64,000 bases of DNA from Streptomyces sp. NBC_00510 (GTDB taxonomy: Bacteria; Actinomycetota; Actinomycetes; Streptomycetales; Streptomycetaceae). The position numbers and the translations under genes were made by a program. Of this stretch, positions 8,481 to 22,807 are shown piece after piece (within the stretch, counting starts at the first letter, position 1; each line of letters begins with the position of its first letter). Below the pieces are notes generated by a model. It saw nothing but the letters and a program-made list of their open reading frames with translations. It was not told the DNA's origin and made no database searches. The stretch spans positions 6,966,501 through 7,030,500 of the forward strand of contig CP107851.1 of the NCBI GenBank assembly GCA_036013505.1, read 5' to 3'.

Positions 8481-10001
8481 ATGACCACGGGCACCGTCAC
8501 CCCCGACCTCGACACCTTCCGCAAGCTGGCGCAGGACCGCCGTGTCATCCCGGTCAGCAGGAAGCTGCTGGCCGACGGGGACACCCCGGTCGGCCTGTAC
8601 CGGAAGCTCGCCGCCGAGCGTCCCGGCACCTTCCTGCTGGAGTCCGCGGAGAACGGCCGCTCGTGGTCCCGCTACTCGTTCGTCGGCGTCCGCAGCGCCG
8701 CCACCTTGACCGAGCGCGACGGCCAGGCCCACTGGCTCGGCACGCCGCCGGTCGGCGTGCCGGCCGGCGGCGACCCGCTGGAGGCGCTGCGGGCCACGAT
8801 CGAGGCCCTGCACACCCCGCGCGACCTGCACGACGACGCCGGCCTGCCGCCGTTCACCGGGGGCATGGTCGGCTACCTCGGCTACGACGTCGTACGCCGC
8901 CTGGAGCGCATCGGCGACCACGCCCGCGACGACCTGGGCCTGCCCGAGCTCACGATGCTGCTCACCTCCGACCTGGCGGTGCTCGACCACTGGGACGGCT
9001 CGGTGCTGTTGATCGCCAACGCGATCAACCACAACGACCTCGACACCGGCGTCGACGAGGCGCACGCCGAGGCCGTGCGGCGGCTCGACGCCATGACCGC
9101 CGACCTGGCCCGTCCCGTGGACTCCGCGCCCGCCGAGCTGCCGCCGTCCCGGCTGCCGGAGGAGGTCACCTCGCGCTTCGGCGGCGCCGCGTACCAGGCC
9201 GCGGTGGAGACGGCCAAGGAGTACATCCGGGCCGGCGACGCCTTCCAGGTCGTGCCCTCGCAGCGGTTCGAGACGCCCTGCCCGGCGAGCGCGCTCGACG
9301 TCTACCGCGTGCTGCGGGCGACCAACCCCTCCCCCTACATGTACCTGCTGCGCTTCGACGGCTTCGACGTCGTCGGCTCCAGCCCCGAGGCGCTGGTGAA
9401 GGTCGAGGACGGCCGGGCCATGGTGCACCCCATCGCGGGCACCCGCCCGCGCGGCGCGACGCCCCAGGAGGACCAGGCGCTCGCCGACGAACTGCTCGCC
9501 GACCCCAAGGAGCGCGCCGAGCACCTGATGCTCGTCGACCTGGGCCGCAACGACCTCGGGAGGGTCTGCGAGCCCGGCAGCGTCGAGGTCGTCGACTTCA
9601 TGTCGATCGAGCGGTACAGCCACGTCATGCACATCGTCTCCACCGTCACCGGCAGCCTCGGCGCCGGCCGCACGGCCTTCGACGTCCTCACCGCCTGCTT
9701 CCCCGCGGGCACCCTGTCGGGGGCGCCCAAGCCGCGCGCGATGCAGATCATCGACGAGCTCGAGCCCACCCGGCGCGGGCTGTACGGCGGCGCCGTGGGC
9801 TACCTCGACTTCGCCGGGGACTCCGACACCGCCATCGCCATCCGCACCGCGGTGCTGCGCGACGGAACCGCCTACGTCCAGGCCGGCGCCGGCATCGTCG
9901 CCGACTCCGACCCGGTCAGCGAGGACACCGAGTGCCGGAACAAGGCCGCCGCGGTGCTCCGCGCCGTCGCCACGGCGGGCCGGATGCGCGGCGGGGCGTG
10001 A
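8481..10001 (+). CDS. trpE: Anthranilate synthase component I
   Basis: TrpE (506 aa) forms anthranilate from chorismate with ammonia from a TrpG partner. The N-terminal domain has [18 protein letters not shown], where the LLES element belongs to the tryptophan feedback site. The chorismate-binding domain has [46 protein letters not shown] and [18 protein letters not shown]. No glutamine amidotransferase domain is fused and no trpG or trpD is in the window, so they must lie elsewhere. The ATG at 8481 follows hisI by 32 bp. No tryptophan-codon-rich leader precedes it. Confidence 0.95.
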   Translation: MTTGTVTPDLDTFRKLAQDRRVIPVSRKLLADGDTPVGLYRKLAAERPGTFLLESAENGRSWSRYSFVGVRSAATLTERDGQAHWLGTPPVGVPAGGDPLEALRATIEALHTPRDLHDDAGLPPFTGGMVGYLGYDVVRRLERIGDHARDDLGLPELTMLLTSDLAVLDHWDGSVLLIANAINHNDLDTGVDEAHAEAVRRLDAMTADLARPVDSAPAELPPSRLPEEVTSRFGGAAYQAAVETAKEYIRAGDAFQVVPSQRFETPCPASALDVYRVLRATNPSPYMYLLRFDGFDVVGSSPEALVKVEDGRAMVHPIAGTRPRGATPQEDQALADELLADPKERAEHLMLVDLGRNDLGRVCEPGSVEVVDFMSIERYSHVMHIVSTVTGSLGAGRTAFDVLTACFPAGTLSGAPKPRAMQIIDELEPTRRGLYGGAVGYLDFAGDSDTAIAIRTAVLRDGTAYVQAGAGIVADSDPVSEDTECRNKAAAVLRAVATAGRMRGGA

Positions 10002-10058
10002 CCGCCACCGGCGGGACCCGCGTGCCGGGGCGCGGGAGCGACGGGGGATAGTGGTCCG

Positions 10059-10736
10059 GTGAGCAGTTCCGTACCCCAGCCCGTACCCCGGCCCCGCACC
10101 GTCGCAGAACCGGCCGCCGAGCCCGCACCCCGCCCGGCGGCCGGCCGCGGCAGCCTCGTCCTCGCCCTGGCGAGCGGCGTGGCCGGCGCCGCGGTCGTGC
10201 TGCTGGCCTCGGGCAAGACCTGGCAGAAGGGCAGCGCCCCGTTCGCCGGCGGCGGGATGCCCGTCAGTGTCTCCGGCCACCAGGTCACCGGGGTGCCGGG
10301 CGCGCTCGCGCTGGTGGGACTCGCCGCCCTCGTGGCGGTCTTCGCCGTACGGGGAGCGGCCCGGCTGCTCGTCGGCGGGCTGCTCGCGCTGTGCGGGGCC
10401 GGGGCCCTCGCGGCGGCGCTGCTCGCGCTCGGCGACACCGCGGCCCTGGACGCCGCCGCGGCGACCGCCAGCGGCCTCAGCCGTACGACCGTCACCGGGG
10501 CCACCACCAGCGCCTGGCCGGGCGTCTGCGCGACCGGTGGCGCGCTGCTGCTGTTCGCAGGCGCCGTCGCCCTCCTCCGCGCGCGGACCTGGCCCGGGAT
10601 GTCGAACCGGTACGACCGCGACACCCCGGGGGCGTCGCAGCCCGTCCGTACCGCCGCACCCGCCGCCGGCGAGGAGCGCCCCGAGGACCTGTGGAAGGCG
10701 CTGGACCGCGGCGAGGACCCCACCGAGGCGCCCTGA
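10059..10736 (+). CDS. Tryptophan-operon-associated membrane protein (TIGR02234-like)
   Basis: A 225-residue membrane protein with a proline-rich cytosolic N-terminus and four predicted hydrophobic segments (about residues 29-47, 77-95, 100-125, 158-178), then a hydrophilic tail ending EERPEDLWKALDRGEDPTEAP. The position just after trpE and the LVLALASGVAGAAVVLLASGKTWQ region match the actinobacterial family annotated as Trp-biosynthesis-associated membrane protein. The SGKTWQ-GTVTG-like topology may suit a transporter or regulator, but no activity has been established that I know of. A GTG start at 10059 is used. Confidence 0.8.
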   Translation: MSSSVPQPVPRPRTVAEPAAEPAPRPAAGRGSLVLALASGVAGAAVVLLASGKTWQKGSAPFAGGGMPVSVSGHQVTGVPGALALVGLAALVAVFAVRGAARLLVGGLLALCGAGALAAALLALGDTAALDAAAATASGLSRTTVTGATTSAWPGVCATGGALLLFAGAVALLRARTWPGMSNRYDRDTPGASQPVRTAAPAAGEERPEDLWKALDRGEDPTEAP

Positions 10737-10784
10737 CGCGCCGGGCCACCCCCCGCGCGCGGAGCGTGAGCGGAACGGGGGACA

Positions 10785-10805
10785 ATGGCGCGTGACGCGC
10801 GCCAT
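10785..10805 (+). promoter_or_regulatory. Small hairpin upstream of the HGxxPAAW gene
   Basis: ATGGCGCG and CGCGCCAT (10785-10792 and 10798-10805) form a perfect 8-bp stem with a 5-nt loop, 53 bp upstream of the next start. GACAAT at 10781-10786 could be a -10-like hexamer overlapping it. A 15-codon frame (GTG at 10792 to TAG at 10839) also lies here; nothing marks it as a leader peptide. Confidence 0.25.
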
Positions 10806-10857
10806 CGCGCGGGCGGAGCAACTGACGACCCTTTTGTAGAACGACTTGGGAGCACTC

Positions 10858-11070
10858 ATGGCGGGCAACAGCCACGGACACACCCCTGCCGCCTGGACCG
10901 GCGTGACCATCGCCTTCATCGGCTTCTGCGTCGCGGCTGCCTTCGTCGTCCTGGCGGAGCCGATCGGTATGTTCGCCGGCCTGGCGGTCGCCGCCCTGGG
11001 CGGTCTGGTCGGTCTCGGCATGCGCGCCGCGGGCCTCGGCAAGCCGGTGCCGGAGAAGCAGCACGGCTGA
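10858..11070 (+). CDS. HGxxPAAW family small membrane protein
   Basis: A 70-residue protein with the diagnostic N-terminus NSHGHTPAAWTGVTIAFIGF, followed by two transmembrane helices (about 15-35 and 39-58) and a short basic tail. Proteins with the HGxxPAAW signature occur beside trp genes in streptomycetes; no function is known to me. The ATG at 10858 follows GGGAG at about 10848. The neighbouring genes on the same strand (trpE, TIGR02234-like, DUF2752, trpC) suggest co-regulation. Confidence 0.82.
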   Translation: MAGNSHGHTPAAWTGVTIAFIGFCVAAAFVVLAEPIGMFAGLAVAALGGLVGLGMRAAGLGKPVPEKQHG

Positions 11071-11178
11071 CCCGGGCACGGACTCCGCAGCCGCCGCCGG
11101 CGCATCCGCCGGCGGCGGTTGCGTCCTTTCCGGCCATCCCGGGTGTCCCCGGCGGGCGCGGCGCGGGACAATCACCGC

Positions 11179-11595
11179 GTGACCGAGACCGCCGCCAGGC
11201 CGAAGCCGATTGCCCTCGCCGCCCCGCTGGGCGTGCTCGGCGGTGTCGCCGCCGCCTTCGCGTACGTCGGCACCTTCGACCCGAACGAGGCCGGGCACTA
11301 CCCGGTCTGCCCCCTGCTGCACTACACGGGCCTGTACTGCCCCGGCTGCGGCGGACTGCGCAGCGCGTACGCGGTCATGCACGGCGACTTCGGCACGGCG
11401 TTCGGCCTCAACGCGCTGGCCGTGGCGGGCTACCTGCTCTTCGCCGTGGTGTGGACGGTCTGGCTCACCCGGACGCTGCGCGGCCGGCCCTTCCCGCTCG
11501 CGCTGCGGGCCGTCCACTGGTGGGCGATCACGGGTGTCGTGCTGCTCTTCACCGTCGTCCGGAACCTTCCGTTCGGGACCGCGCTGGCGCCCTGA
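11179..11595 (+). CDS. DUF2752 membrane protein
   Basis: A 138-residue protein with three hydrophobic segments. The DUF2752 signature is clear: CPLLHYTGLYCPGCGGLRSAYAVMHGDFGTAFGLN, with CPxCG and an arginine preceding the second helix. The GTG at 11179 gives MTETAARPKPIALAAPLG, which puts the first helix at a sensible distance; longer upstream frames run into the preceding gene's 3' flank. The function is unknown; the cysteine motif may bind metal or be redox active. It lies in the trp gene run, 108 bp after the HGxxPAAW gene. Confidence 0.8.
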   Translation: MTETAARPKPIALAAPLGVLGGVAAAFAYVGTFDPNEAGHYPVCPLLHYTGLYCPGCGGLRSAYAVMHGDFGTAFGLNALAVAGYLLFAVVWTVWLTRTLRGRPFPLALRAVHWWAITGVVLLFTVVRNLPFGTALAP

Positions 11596-11606
11596 CCAGC
11601 GACGAA

Positions 11607-11638
11607 GGGGCGCCCGGACCGTCCGTCCGGTGGGCCCC
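11607..11638 (+). terminator. GC-rich hairpin between the DUF2752 gene and trpC
   Basis: GGGGC...GCCCC arms enclose CCGGAC (11614-11619) and GTCCGG (11625-11630). This lies just after the DUF2752 stop and about 100 bp upstream of trpC. It may be a partial terminator or attenuator; no T-run follows. Confidence 0.35.
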
Positions 11639-11743
11639 CGCCCCGCCGGATGCGGGTCCTCCGCCCACCGGCGGTTACCATCGCAGTGCTGGTGGAACAT
11701 CTCACTGGCTTGATCGTTTCGCTTTCGGAAGGGGTCCTCTCGC

Positions 11744-12553
11744 GTGAGTGTGCTCGACGAGATCATCGACGGAGTCCGCGAGGACCTCGCCGAGCGGCAG
11801 GCCCGGGTCTCCCTCGACGAGCTCAAGGAGCGGGCGGCGAAGGCGCGCGACGCCAAGGACGGCGTGGCGGCCCTGCGCGGGGACAGCGTCAAGGTCATCT
11901 GCGAGGTCAAGCGGTCCAGCCCCTCCAAGGGTGCTCTGGCCGCCATCGCCGACCCCGCGGGCCTGGCCGCGGACTACGAGGCGGGCGGCGCCGCCGTCAT
12001 CTCGGTCCTCACCGAGCAGCGCCGCTTCGGCGGCTCGCTGGCCGACCTCGAGGCCGTCCGGGCCAAGGTCGACATCCCCGTGCTCCGCAAGGACTTCATC
12101 GTCACCGCCTACCAGCTCTGGGAGGCCCGCGCCTACGGTGCCGACCTGGCGCTGCTGATCGTCGCGGCGCTGGAGCAGGACGCGCTGGTCTCCCTGATCG
12201 AGCGGGCCGGGTCCATCGGGCTCACCCCGCTGGTCGAGGTGCACGACGAGGAGGAGGTCGAGCGCGCCGTCGACGCGGGCGCCCGCATCATCGGCGTCAA
12301 CGCGCGCAACCTCAAGACCCTCGAGGTCGACCGCGGCACCTTCGCCCGCGTCGCCCCGGAGATCCCGGACCACATCGTCAAGGTGGCCGAGTCCGGCGTC
12401 CGCGGCCCGCACGACCTCATCGCCTACGCCAACGACGGCGCCGACGCCGTCCTCGTCGGCGAGTCCCTGGTGACCGGCCGCGACCCCAAGGCCGCCGTGG
12501 CCGACCTCGTGGCCGCCGGCGCGCACCCCGCGCTGCGCCACGGACGGGGCTGA
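11744..12553 (+). CDS. trpC: Indole-3-glycerol-phosphate synthase
   Basis: TrpC (269 aa) closes CdRP to indole-3-glycerol phosphate. It shows the strand-1 signature [12 protein letters not shown] with the catalytic lysine, VLRKDFIV with the second lysine, [23 protein letters not shown] and [10 protein letters not shown], all family-typical. The GTG at 11744 gives [19 protein letters not shown], the usual N-terminus, and is preceded by GGAAGGGG at about 11728. It is followed 8 bp later by the trpM-like gene and then, after a 192-bp gap, by trpBA. Confidence 0.96.
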   Translation: MSVLDEIIDGVREDLAERQARVSLDELKERAAKARDAKDGVAALRGDSVKVICEVKRSSPSKGALAAIADPAGLAADYEAGGAAVISVLTEQRRFGGSLADLEAVRAKVDIPVLRKDFIVTAYQLWEARAYGADLALLIVAALEQDALVSLIERAGSIGLTPLVEVHDEEEVERAVDAGARIIGVNARNLKTLEVDRGTFARVAPEIPDHIVKVAESGVRGPHDLIAYANDGADAVLVGESLVTGRDPKAAVADLVAAGAHPALRHGRG

Positions 12554-12561
12554 CCGGCACC

Positions 12562-12699
12562 ATGACGACCTACGCGCGGCTGGCCCGGGGCTGCCGTCCC
12601 CGTGGCTGCCGCGCGCCCGCGCGGCGCGTCCTCGGCCGCCGCGTGCGCTACCACATCGGCTGCGAGCCGGGTCAGATCAACGGGCGCCGATGGCGCTGA
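12562..12699 (+). CDS. trpM: TrpM-like small basic protein
   Basis: A 45-residue, strongly basic protein (15 Arg) with three cysteines in GCRPRGCRAPARR and IGCEPGQ, ending INGRRWR. It sits between trpC and trpB, exactly where S. coelicolor encodes TrpM, a small protein reported to modulate tryptophan synthesis and differentiation. The described TrpM is, from memory, about 63 residues, so this start (ATG 12562, 8 bp after trpC) could be internal or the protein may be shorter here. The frame is open far upstream inside trpC, so start choice is not secure. It has a single tryptophan, so it is not a Trp-codon leader peptide. Confidence 0.65.
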   Translation: MTTYARLARGCRPRGCRAPARRVLGRRVRYHIGCEPGQINGRRWR

Positions 12700-12725
12700 C
12701 GGCAGCGCCGTCCTCCTGATGACCG

Positions 12726-12759
12726 GGGCACGGGCGTGCCCACCGGCGTACCGCCGGTG
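12726..12759 (+). promoter_or_regulatory. Paired hairpins in the trpM-trpB gap
   Basis: GGGCAC/GTGCCC (12726-12741) is followed at once by CACCGGCG-tac-CGCCGGTG (12741-12759), with an 8-bp perfect stem. They lie in the 192-bp gap before trpB, about 135 bp upstream of its ATG. They may terminate or attenuate transcription from trpCM, leaving trpBA to a downstream promoter. Confidence 0.35.
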
Positions 12760-12891
12760 AGCGTCCCGCCGTGCTCCCCGGCCGCGGGCGTGCGCATGCC
12801 GCCGGCGGCGCCGAACGCGCCGTAACGTGACCATTGGTACGCGAAACCCTGGGGGCTGCCGACGCGCGCCCCCGAAGGAGCCGAGAACGTC

Positions 12892-14132
<1,241 letters not shown>

Positions 14133-14136
<4 letters not shown>

Positions 14137-14942
14137 GCGGGCAGATCGAGCTGCTGGACCGGACCCTGGCCGGGGCCAGGGCCGAGGGGCGCGCCGCCCT
14201 GGTGGCCTACCTCCCGGCCGGCTTCCCGACCGTGGAGGGCGGCATCGAGGCGGCGAAGGCGGCCCTGGAGGGCGGTGCCGACGTCCTCGAGATCGGCCTG
14301 CCGCACAGCGACCCCGTGCTGGACGGCCCGGTCATCCAGACCGCGGACGACATCGCGCTGCGCGGCGGCGTGCGGATCAAGGACGTGCTGCGCACGGTGC
14401 GGGAGGCGCACGCCGCGACCGGGAAGCCGATCCTGGTCATGACGTACTGGAACCCGGTGGACCGCTACGGCACCGAGCGTTTCGCCGCCGAGCTGGCCGA
14501 GGCGGGCGGCGCGGGCTGCATCCTGCCGGACCTGCCGGTGGAGGAGTCCGAGGTGTGGCGGAAGGCCGCCGAGCAGCACGGACTGGCCACCGTCTTCGTG
14601 GTCGCCCCGAGCAGCCGGGACGAACGGCTGGCGAAGATCACGGCGGCGGGCTCCGGCTTCGTCTACGCGGCCTCGCTGATGGGCGTCACCGGCACCCGCG
14701 AGAGCGTCGGCGCCGAGGCGGCCGACCTGGTGCGGCGCACCCGCGCCCAGACCGAACTGCCGGTCTGCGTGGGCCTGGGCGTCTCCAACGCCGCCCAGGC
14801 GGCCGAGGTGGCGGGCTTCGCGGACGGGGTGATCGTCGGCTCGGCGTTCGTCAAGCGGCTGCTCGACGCGCCGGACCTGGAGCAGGGCCTGGCCGGGGTG
14901 CGCGAGCTGGCGGCGGACCTCGCCCAGGGTGTCCGCCGGTAG
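14133..14942 (+). CDS. trpA: Tryptophan synthase alpha subunit
   Basis: TrpA (269 aa) cleaves indole-3-glycerol phosphate to indole and G3P and channels indole to TrpB. The catalytic glutamate and aspartate are in [54 protein letters not shown] and the phosphate site VGLGVSN...VIVGSAFV are all present. The GTG start overlaps the trpB stop. A 12-bp hairpin 32 bp after its stop closes the operon. Confidence 0.97.
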
Positions 14943-14973
14943 CGGAGCCTCACTCTTCCGGGCGAAACATGGG

Positions 14974-15001
14974 CCGGGGGTACGCGCGAGCGTGCCCCCG
15001 G
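14974..15001 (+). terminator. Terminator after trpA
   Basis: A 12-bp stem (14974-14985 with 14990-15001, one G-U pair) is capped by a GCGA tetraloop and followed by TTCGTTGT. It lies 32 bp after the trpA stop and just before the thioredoxin-like gene. Confidence 0.75.
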
Positions 15002-15017
15002 TTCGTTGTGCCTGGGT

Positions 15018-15914
15018 GTGAGCGAGAAGAACCGTGAAGGAAAGCGCAGTGCCCGGGACCGGCTGCAGGAGCAGCGCGCGGAGGACGAGCGCCGGCACAA
15101 GCGCAAGAGGACGCTGATCGTCGCGGGCTCCGTGGTGGGGGTCCTGGCCGTCGGCGCCGTCATCGGGGTCGTGGTGGCGGGCAGCAGCGGTGGTTCCGGC
15201 GCCCCGGCCGTCACCCCGGTGGGCGCGACCGGCAAGGACAAGCTGGCCCTCCCCAACGGCGCGAGCGACGCCCCGTCCACCCTGACCGTGTACGAGGACT
15301 TCCGGTGCCCGGCCTGCGCGGCCTACGAGAACGAACTCCGCGACACCATCCACGGCCTCCAGGACCAGGGCCAGCTCAAGGTCGAGTACCACCTCGTCCG
15401 GCTCATCGACGGGAACCTGGGCGGCACCGGCTCGCTCAACGCCGCCAACGCCGCGGCCTGCGCGCAGGACGAGGGCAAGTTCCGCGCCTACCACGACGTC
15501 CTCTACCAGAACCAGCCGCAGGAGAACGACGACCACTTCGCCGACAAGACCTACCTGCTGGAGCTGGCGGGCAAGGTGCCGGGGCTGAAGACCGACGCCT
15601 TCACCACCTGCGTGAAGGACGGCACGTACGACGACTGGGTGAACGCCAACAACGAGGCCTTCGGCGCCGCCGGCTTCAACTCCACGCCCACCATCCTGCT
15701 CAACGGCGGGGAGAACCTGCTCGCCAAGGGGCAGCCCAACCTGACCGCGGACCGGCTGAAGCAGCTGGTCACCGAGGCCAACAAGGGCAAGAAGCCCGGC
15801 ACCGCGACGCAGGGCGCCACCCCGCCGAGCGCGTCCGGGTCGCCCGGTGCGCCGGGATCGGCGAGCGGCTCCGCGCCCGCGGGAGGCTCGCCCGCGGCCT
15901 CGCAGGGCGGCTGA
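15018..15914 (+). CDS. Membrane-anchored thioredoxin-fold (DsbA-like) protein
   Basis: A 298-residue protein. A charged, basic cytosolic N-terminus (about 36 residues) precedes one TM helix (LIVAGSVVGVLAVGAVIGVVVAG), then an extracytoplasmic thioredoxin fold with the redox motif FRCPACAAYENEL (CPAC) and the cis-Pro region FNSTPTILLNG. A second cysteine pair (AACAQDEGKF, FTTCVKDG) fits the DsbA/DSBA_like_thioredoxin insertion domain. The C-terminal 45 residues are a Gly/Ala/Ser/Pro tail. It likely acts as a thiol oxidoreductase outside the membrane. The GTG at 15018 (MSEKNREGKRS) is preferred over upstream TTG because of the family start. It precedes lgt. Confidence 0.88.
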   Translation: MSEKNREGKRSARDRLQEQRAEDERRHKRKRTLIVAGSVVGVLAVGAVIGVVVAGSSGGSGAPAVTPVGATGKDKLALPNGASDAPSTLTVYEDFRCPACAAYENELRDTIHGLQDQGQLKVEYHLVRLIDGNLGGTGSLNAANAAACAQDEGKFRAYHDVLYQNQPQENDDHFADKTYLLELAGKVPGLKTDAFTTCVKDGTYDDWVNANNEAFGAAGFNSTPTILLNGGENLLAKGQPNLTADRLKQLVTEANKGKKPGTATQGATPPSASGSPGAPGSASGSAPAGGSPAASQGG

Positions 15915-15989
15915 GCTCCCGCCCGTTATCCAGCCGTTGCCGGGCGGGTGCCCGCCGCACCCGCCCGGCACGGTAGCGTCGGCAGTGCC

Positions 15990-17018
15990 ATGGAACTCAT
16001 CGCCTTCATCCCCAGCCCGTCGCGCGGGGTCATCCACTTCGGCCCCATCCCTCTGCGCGGCTATGCCTTCTGCATCATCATCGGTGTCTTCGTGGCCGTG
16101 TGGCTCGGCGGCAGGCGATGGGTCGCCCGCGGCGGACTGAAGACCACGGTCGCCGACATCGCCGTCTGGGCGGTGCCCTTCGGCCTGGTCGGCGGCCGCC
16201 TCTACCACGTGATCACCAGTTACGAGCTCTACTTCGGTGAGGGCAAGGACTGGATCAACGCGTTCAAGATCTGGGAGGGCGGCCTCGGCATCTGGGGCGC
16301 CATCGCCCTGGGCGCTCTCGGCGCCTGGATCGGCTGCCGGCGCCGCGGTATCTCGCTGCCCGCGTACGCCGACGCCGTGGCCCCGGGCATCGCCTTCGCC
16401 CAGGCCATCGGCCGCTGGGGCAACTGGTTCAACCAGGAGCTGTACGGGCGCGCCACCGATCTGCCCTGGGCGCTGAAGATCGACAGCGCCCACCGGCCGG
16501 CGGACAGCCTGGACGTCGCGACGTACCACCCGACCTTCCTCTACGAGTCGCTGTGGTGCGTGGGCGTGGCCCTGCTGGTTATCTGGGCCGACCGGCGCTT
16601 CCGGCTCGGCCACGGCCGCGCCTTCGCGCTCTACGTCGCGGCGTACACCGTCGGGCGCTTCTGGATCGAGTACCTGCGCGTCGACGACGCCCACCACGTC
16701 CTCGGCCTGCGTCTCAACGACTGGACGTCGATCCTGGTCTTCGTCGCCGCCGTGGTCTACATCGTGGTCTCGGCGAGGCTGCGGCCGGGCCGTGAGGAGG
16801 TCGTCGAGCCGGCGGCCGTCGCCGCGGCCGAGGCCCCCGCGGAGGGGACGGACCCCGAGGCGAAGGCCAAGGACGCCGAGGACGCCAAGGGCGAGCAGGC
16901 GACTGACGCGGACGCCGAGAAGACCGAAGCCGACGAGGCGGAGCCCGGCCCGGACCGGGACGAGGAGGACGGCGCCGTCCCCGTCGACGCCGAGGCCAAG
17001 CCCGCCAAGAACCTCTGA
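15990..17018 (+). CDS. lgt: Prolipoprotein diacylglyceryl transferase
   Basis: Lgt (342 aa) transfers diacylglycerol from phosphatidylglycerol to the lipobox cysteine of prolipoproteins. It is a seven-TM protein with the Lgt signature GRWGNWFNQELYGR, the motif FGLVGGRLYHVITSYELYF and RFWIEYLRVDDAH. The last 75 residues (from about 268) are a hydrophilic tail dominated by Glu, Asp, Ala and Lys, absent from shorter Lgt proteins but common in actinobacterial ones. Several lipoprotein candidates lie in this window, notably the hydrolase at 29926-30990. A bulged hairpin follows the stop. Confidence 0.95.
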   Translation: MELIAFIPSPSRGVIHFGPIPLRGYAFCIIIGVFVAVWLGGRRWVARGGLKTTVADIAVWAVPFGLVGGRLYHVITSYELYFGEGKDWINAFKIWEGGLGIWGAIALGALGAWIGCRRRGISLPAYADAVAPGIAFAQAIGRWGNWFNQELYGRATDLPWALKIDSAHRPADSLDVATYHPTFLYESLWCVGVALLVIWADRRFRLGHGRAFALYVAAYTVGRFWIEYLRVDDAHHVLGLRLNDWTSILVFVAAVVYIVVSARLRPGREEVVEPAAVAAAEAPAEGTDPEAKAKDAEDAKGEQATDADAEKTEADEAEPGPDRDEEDGAVPVDAEAKPAKNL

Positions 17019-17037
17019 CGCGTACGTCGCGCAGCAC

Positions 17038-17073
17038 GCGGCCGCCGTTCACCACCCTGGTGACGGCGGCCGC
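17038..17073 (+). terminator. Terminator after lgt
   Basis: GCGGCCGCCG-T-TCACCA (17038-17054) pairs with TGGTGACGGCGGCCGC (17058-17073), giving a 16-bp stem with one bulged T and a CCC loop. It begins 20 bp after the lgt stop. Confidence 0.75.
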
Positions 17074-17211
17074 GGCGTTTCCCCTCCGGGCGCGTTTTCG
17101 CAGGTAAGGCAGGCTTTCCTTGCTGGAAACGCAGGGAATTCGAGCGTACGGTCGAGGCGTTCGAGGGAGGGACGCGGGGATCGCCGCCCCGGGGGAAGGA
17201 GCACATCGACC

Positions 17212-17943
17212 ATGCCGTCAGCCGTGGAGGACGAGCGGGTCGCGCCGTACCACGTGGCGCACCACACCCACCGGGACGTCAGCGGCGGCTGGCTGCGTCC
17301 GGCCGTGTTCGGGGCGATGGACGGTCTGGTGTCGAACCTCGCGCTCATGACCGGCGTCGCCGGCGGCAACGTCGCCCCCTCGACCATCGTGATCACCGGA
17401 TTGGCGGGACTCGCGGCGGGCGCTTTCTCGATGGCCGCGGGCGAGTACACCTCCGTCGCCTCCCAGCGGGAGCTGGTCCAGGCGGAGCTGGACGTCGAGC
17501 GGCTGGAGCTGCGCCGCAACCCCAAGGACGAGCTGCGCGAACTGGCCGCGCTGTACGTCGCCCGGGGCGTCGAGCCGGAGCTGGCCGAAGAGGTGGCCCG
17601 GCAGATGTCCAGGGACCCGGAGCAGGCCCTGGAGATCCACGCCCGCGAGGAGCTGGGCGTCGACCCGACCGACCTTCCGTCGCCGCTGGTGGCGGCCGGT
17701 TCCTCGTTCCTGTCCTTCGGCGTGGGCGCCCTGCTGCCGGTGCTCCCGTACCTGATCGGCGCAACGGTGGTCTGGCCCGCGGTGATCGTCGCGCTGTTCG
17801 GTCTCTTCCTCTGCGGGGCGGCTGTGGCCCGTGTGACGGCGCGCAGCTGGTGGTTCAGCGGACTTCGGCAGCTCGTCTTGGGCGGAGCCGCCGCCGGGGT
17901 TACCTTCGTTCTGGGCGCGCTGTTCGGCACCGCCGTCGGCTGA
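17212..17943 (+). CDS. VIT/CCC1-family metal transporter
   Basis: A 243-residue protein of the vacuolar iron transporter (VIT1/CCC1) family, predicted to move Fe2+ or Mn2+ across the membrane. The first helix has the family signature FGAMDGLVSNLALMTGVAGG, and TM2 ends in AAGAFSMAAGEYTSVASQREL. A cytosolic, Glu-rich metal-binding domain (about residues 75-150, with many ExxE/ExxxE) follows, then three C-terminal helices. ATG 17212 has a strong GAAGGAG 11 bp upstream. It appears monocistronic. Confidence 0.9.
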   Translation: MPSAVEDERVAPYHVAHHTHRDVSGGWLRPAVFGAMDGLVSNLALMTGVAGGNVAPSTIVITGLAGLAAGAFSMAAGEYTSVASQRELVQAELDVERLELRRNPKDELRELAALYVARGVEPELAEEVARQMSRDPEQALEIHAREELGVDPTDLPSPLVAAGSSFLSFGVGALLPVLPYLIGATVVWPAVIVALFGLFLCGAAVARVTARSWWFSGLRQLVLGGAAAGVTFVLGALFGTAVG

Positions 17944-18091
17944 GCCGGGTGACGGCCACAAGCCACTTGTTACCCGCTCGTTTCAGCGCGACCAACAGAG
18001 GGCATCAGTCTGTGGCGCCGTGGGCAGTGTCGCCTGCGTCTCACGTGAGCGATGCTGGCCCATACTGCCTGCTCGTAGCGCTGCTTAGTCC

Positions 18092-18152
18092 ACATGATGG
18101 AACTGGCTATCCACTTTTCGGCCATCCGGCCATCATGTAACCTGCACGAAAT
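18092..18152 (+). promoter_or_regulatory. Structured element and GlnR-like half-site upstream of gltB
   Basis: ACATGATGG (18092-18100) and CCATCATGT (18130-18138) form a perfect 9-bp inverted repeat, with TGGC/GCCA (18105-18108, 18121-18124) nested inside. The right arm runs into GTAAC-6 bp-GAAAT (18137-18152), 9 of 10 matches to one a/b pair of the GlnR consensus gTnAC-n6-GaAAC. It lies 66-126 bp upstream of the gltB ATG in locally AT-richer sequence. It could be an operator or a leader structure. Confidence 0.35.
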
Positions 18153-18217
18153 CGCAGAGGGCCAACGTCGTCCCTAGTGCGCATGTCATATGCCAGATGA
18201 CGACGACGGGAGAGCCG

Positions 18218-22799
<4,582 letters not shown>

Positions 22800-22807
<8 letters not shown>

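Noticed and set aside
17944-18217. tRNA or small RNA in the AT-richer gap before gltB
   Set aside because: No cloverleaf or CCA end was recognised; the stem features are better described as a leader/operator.
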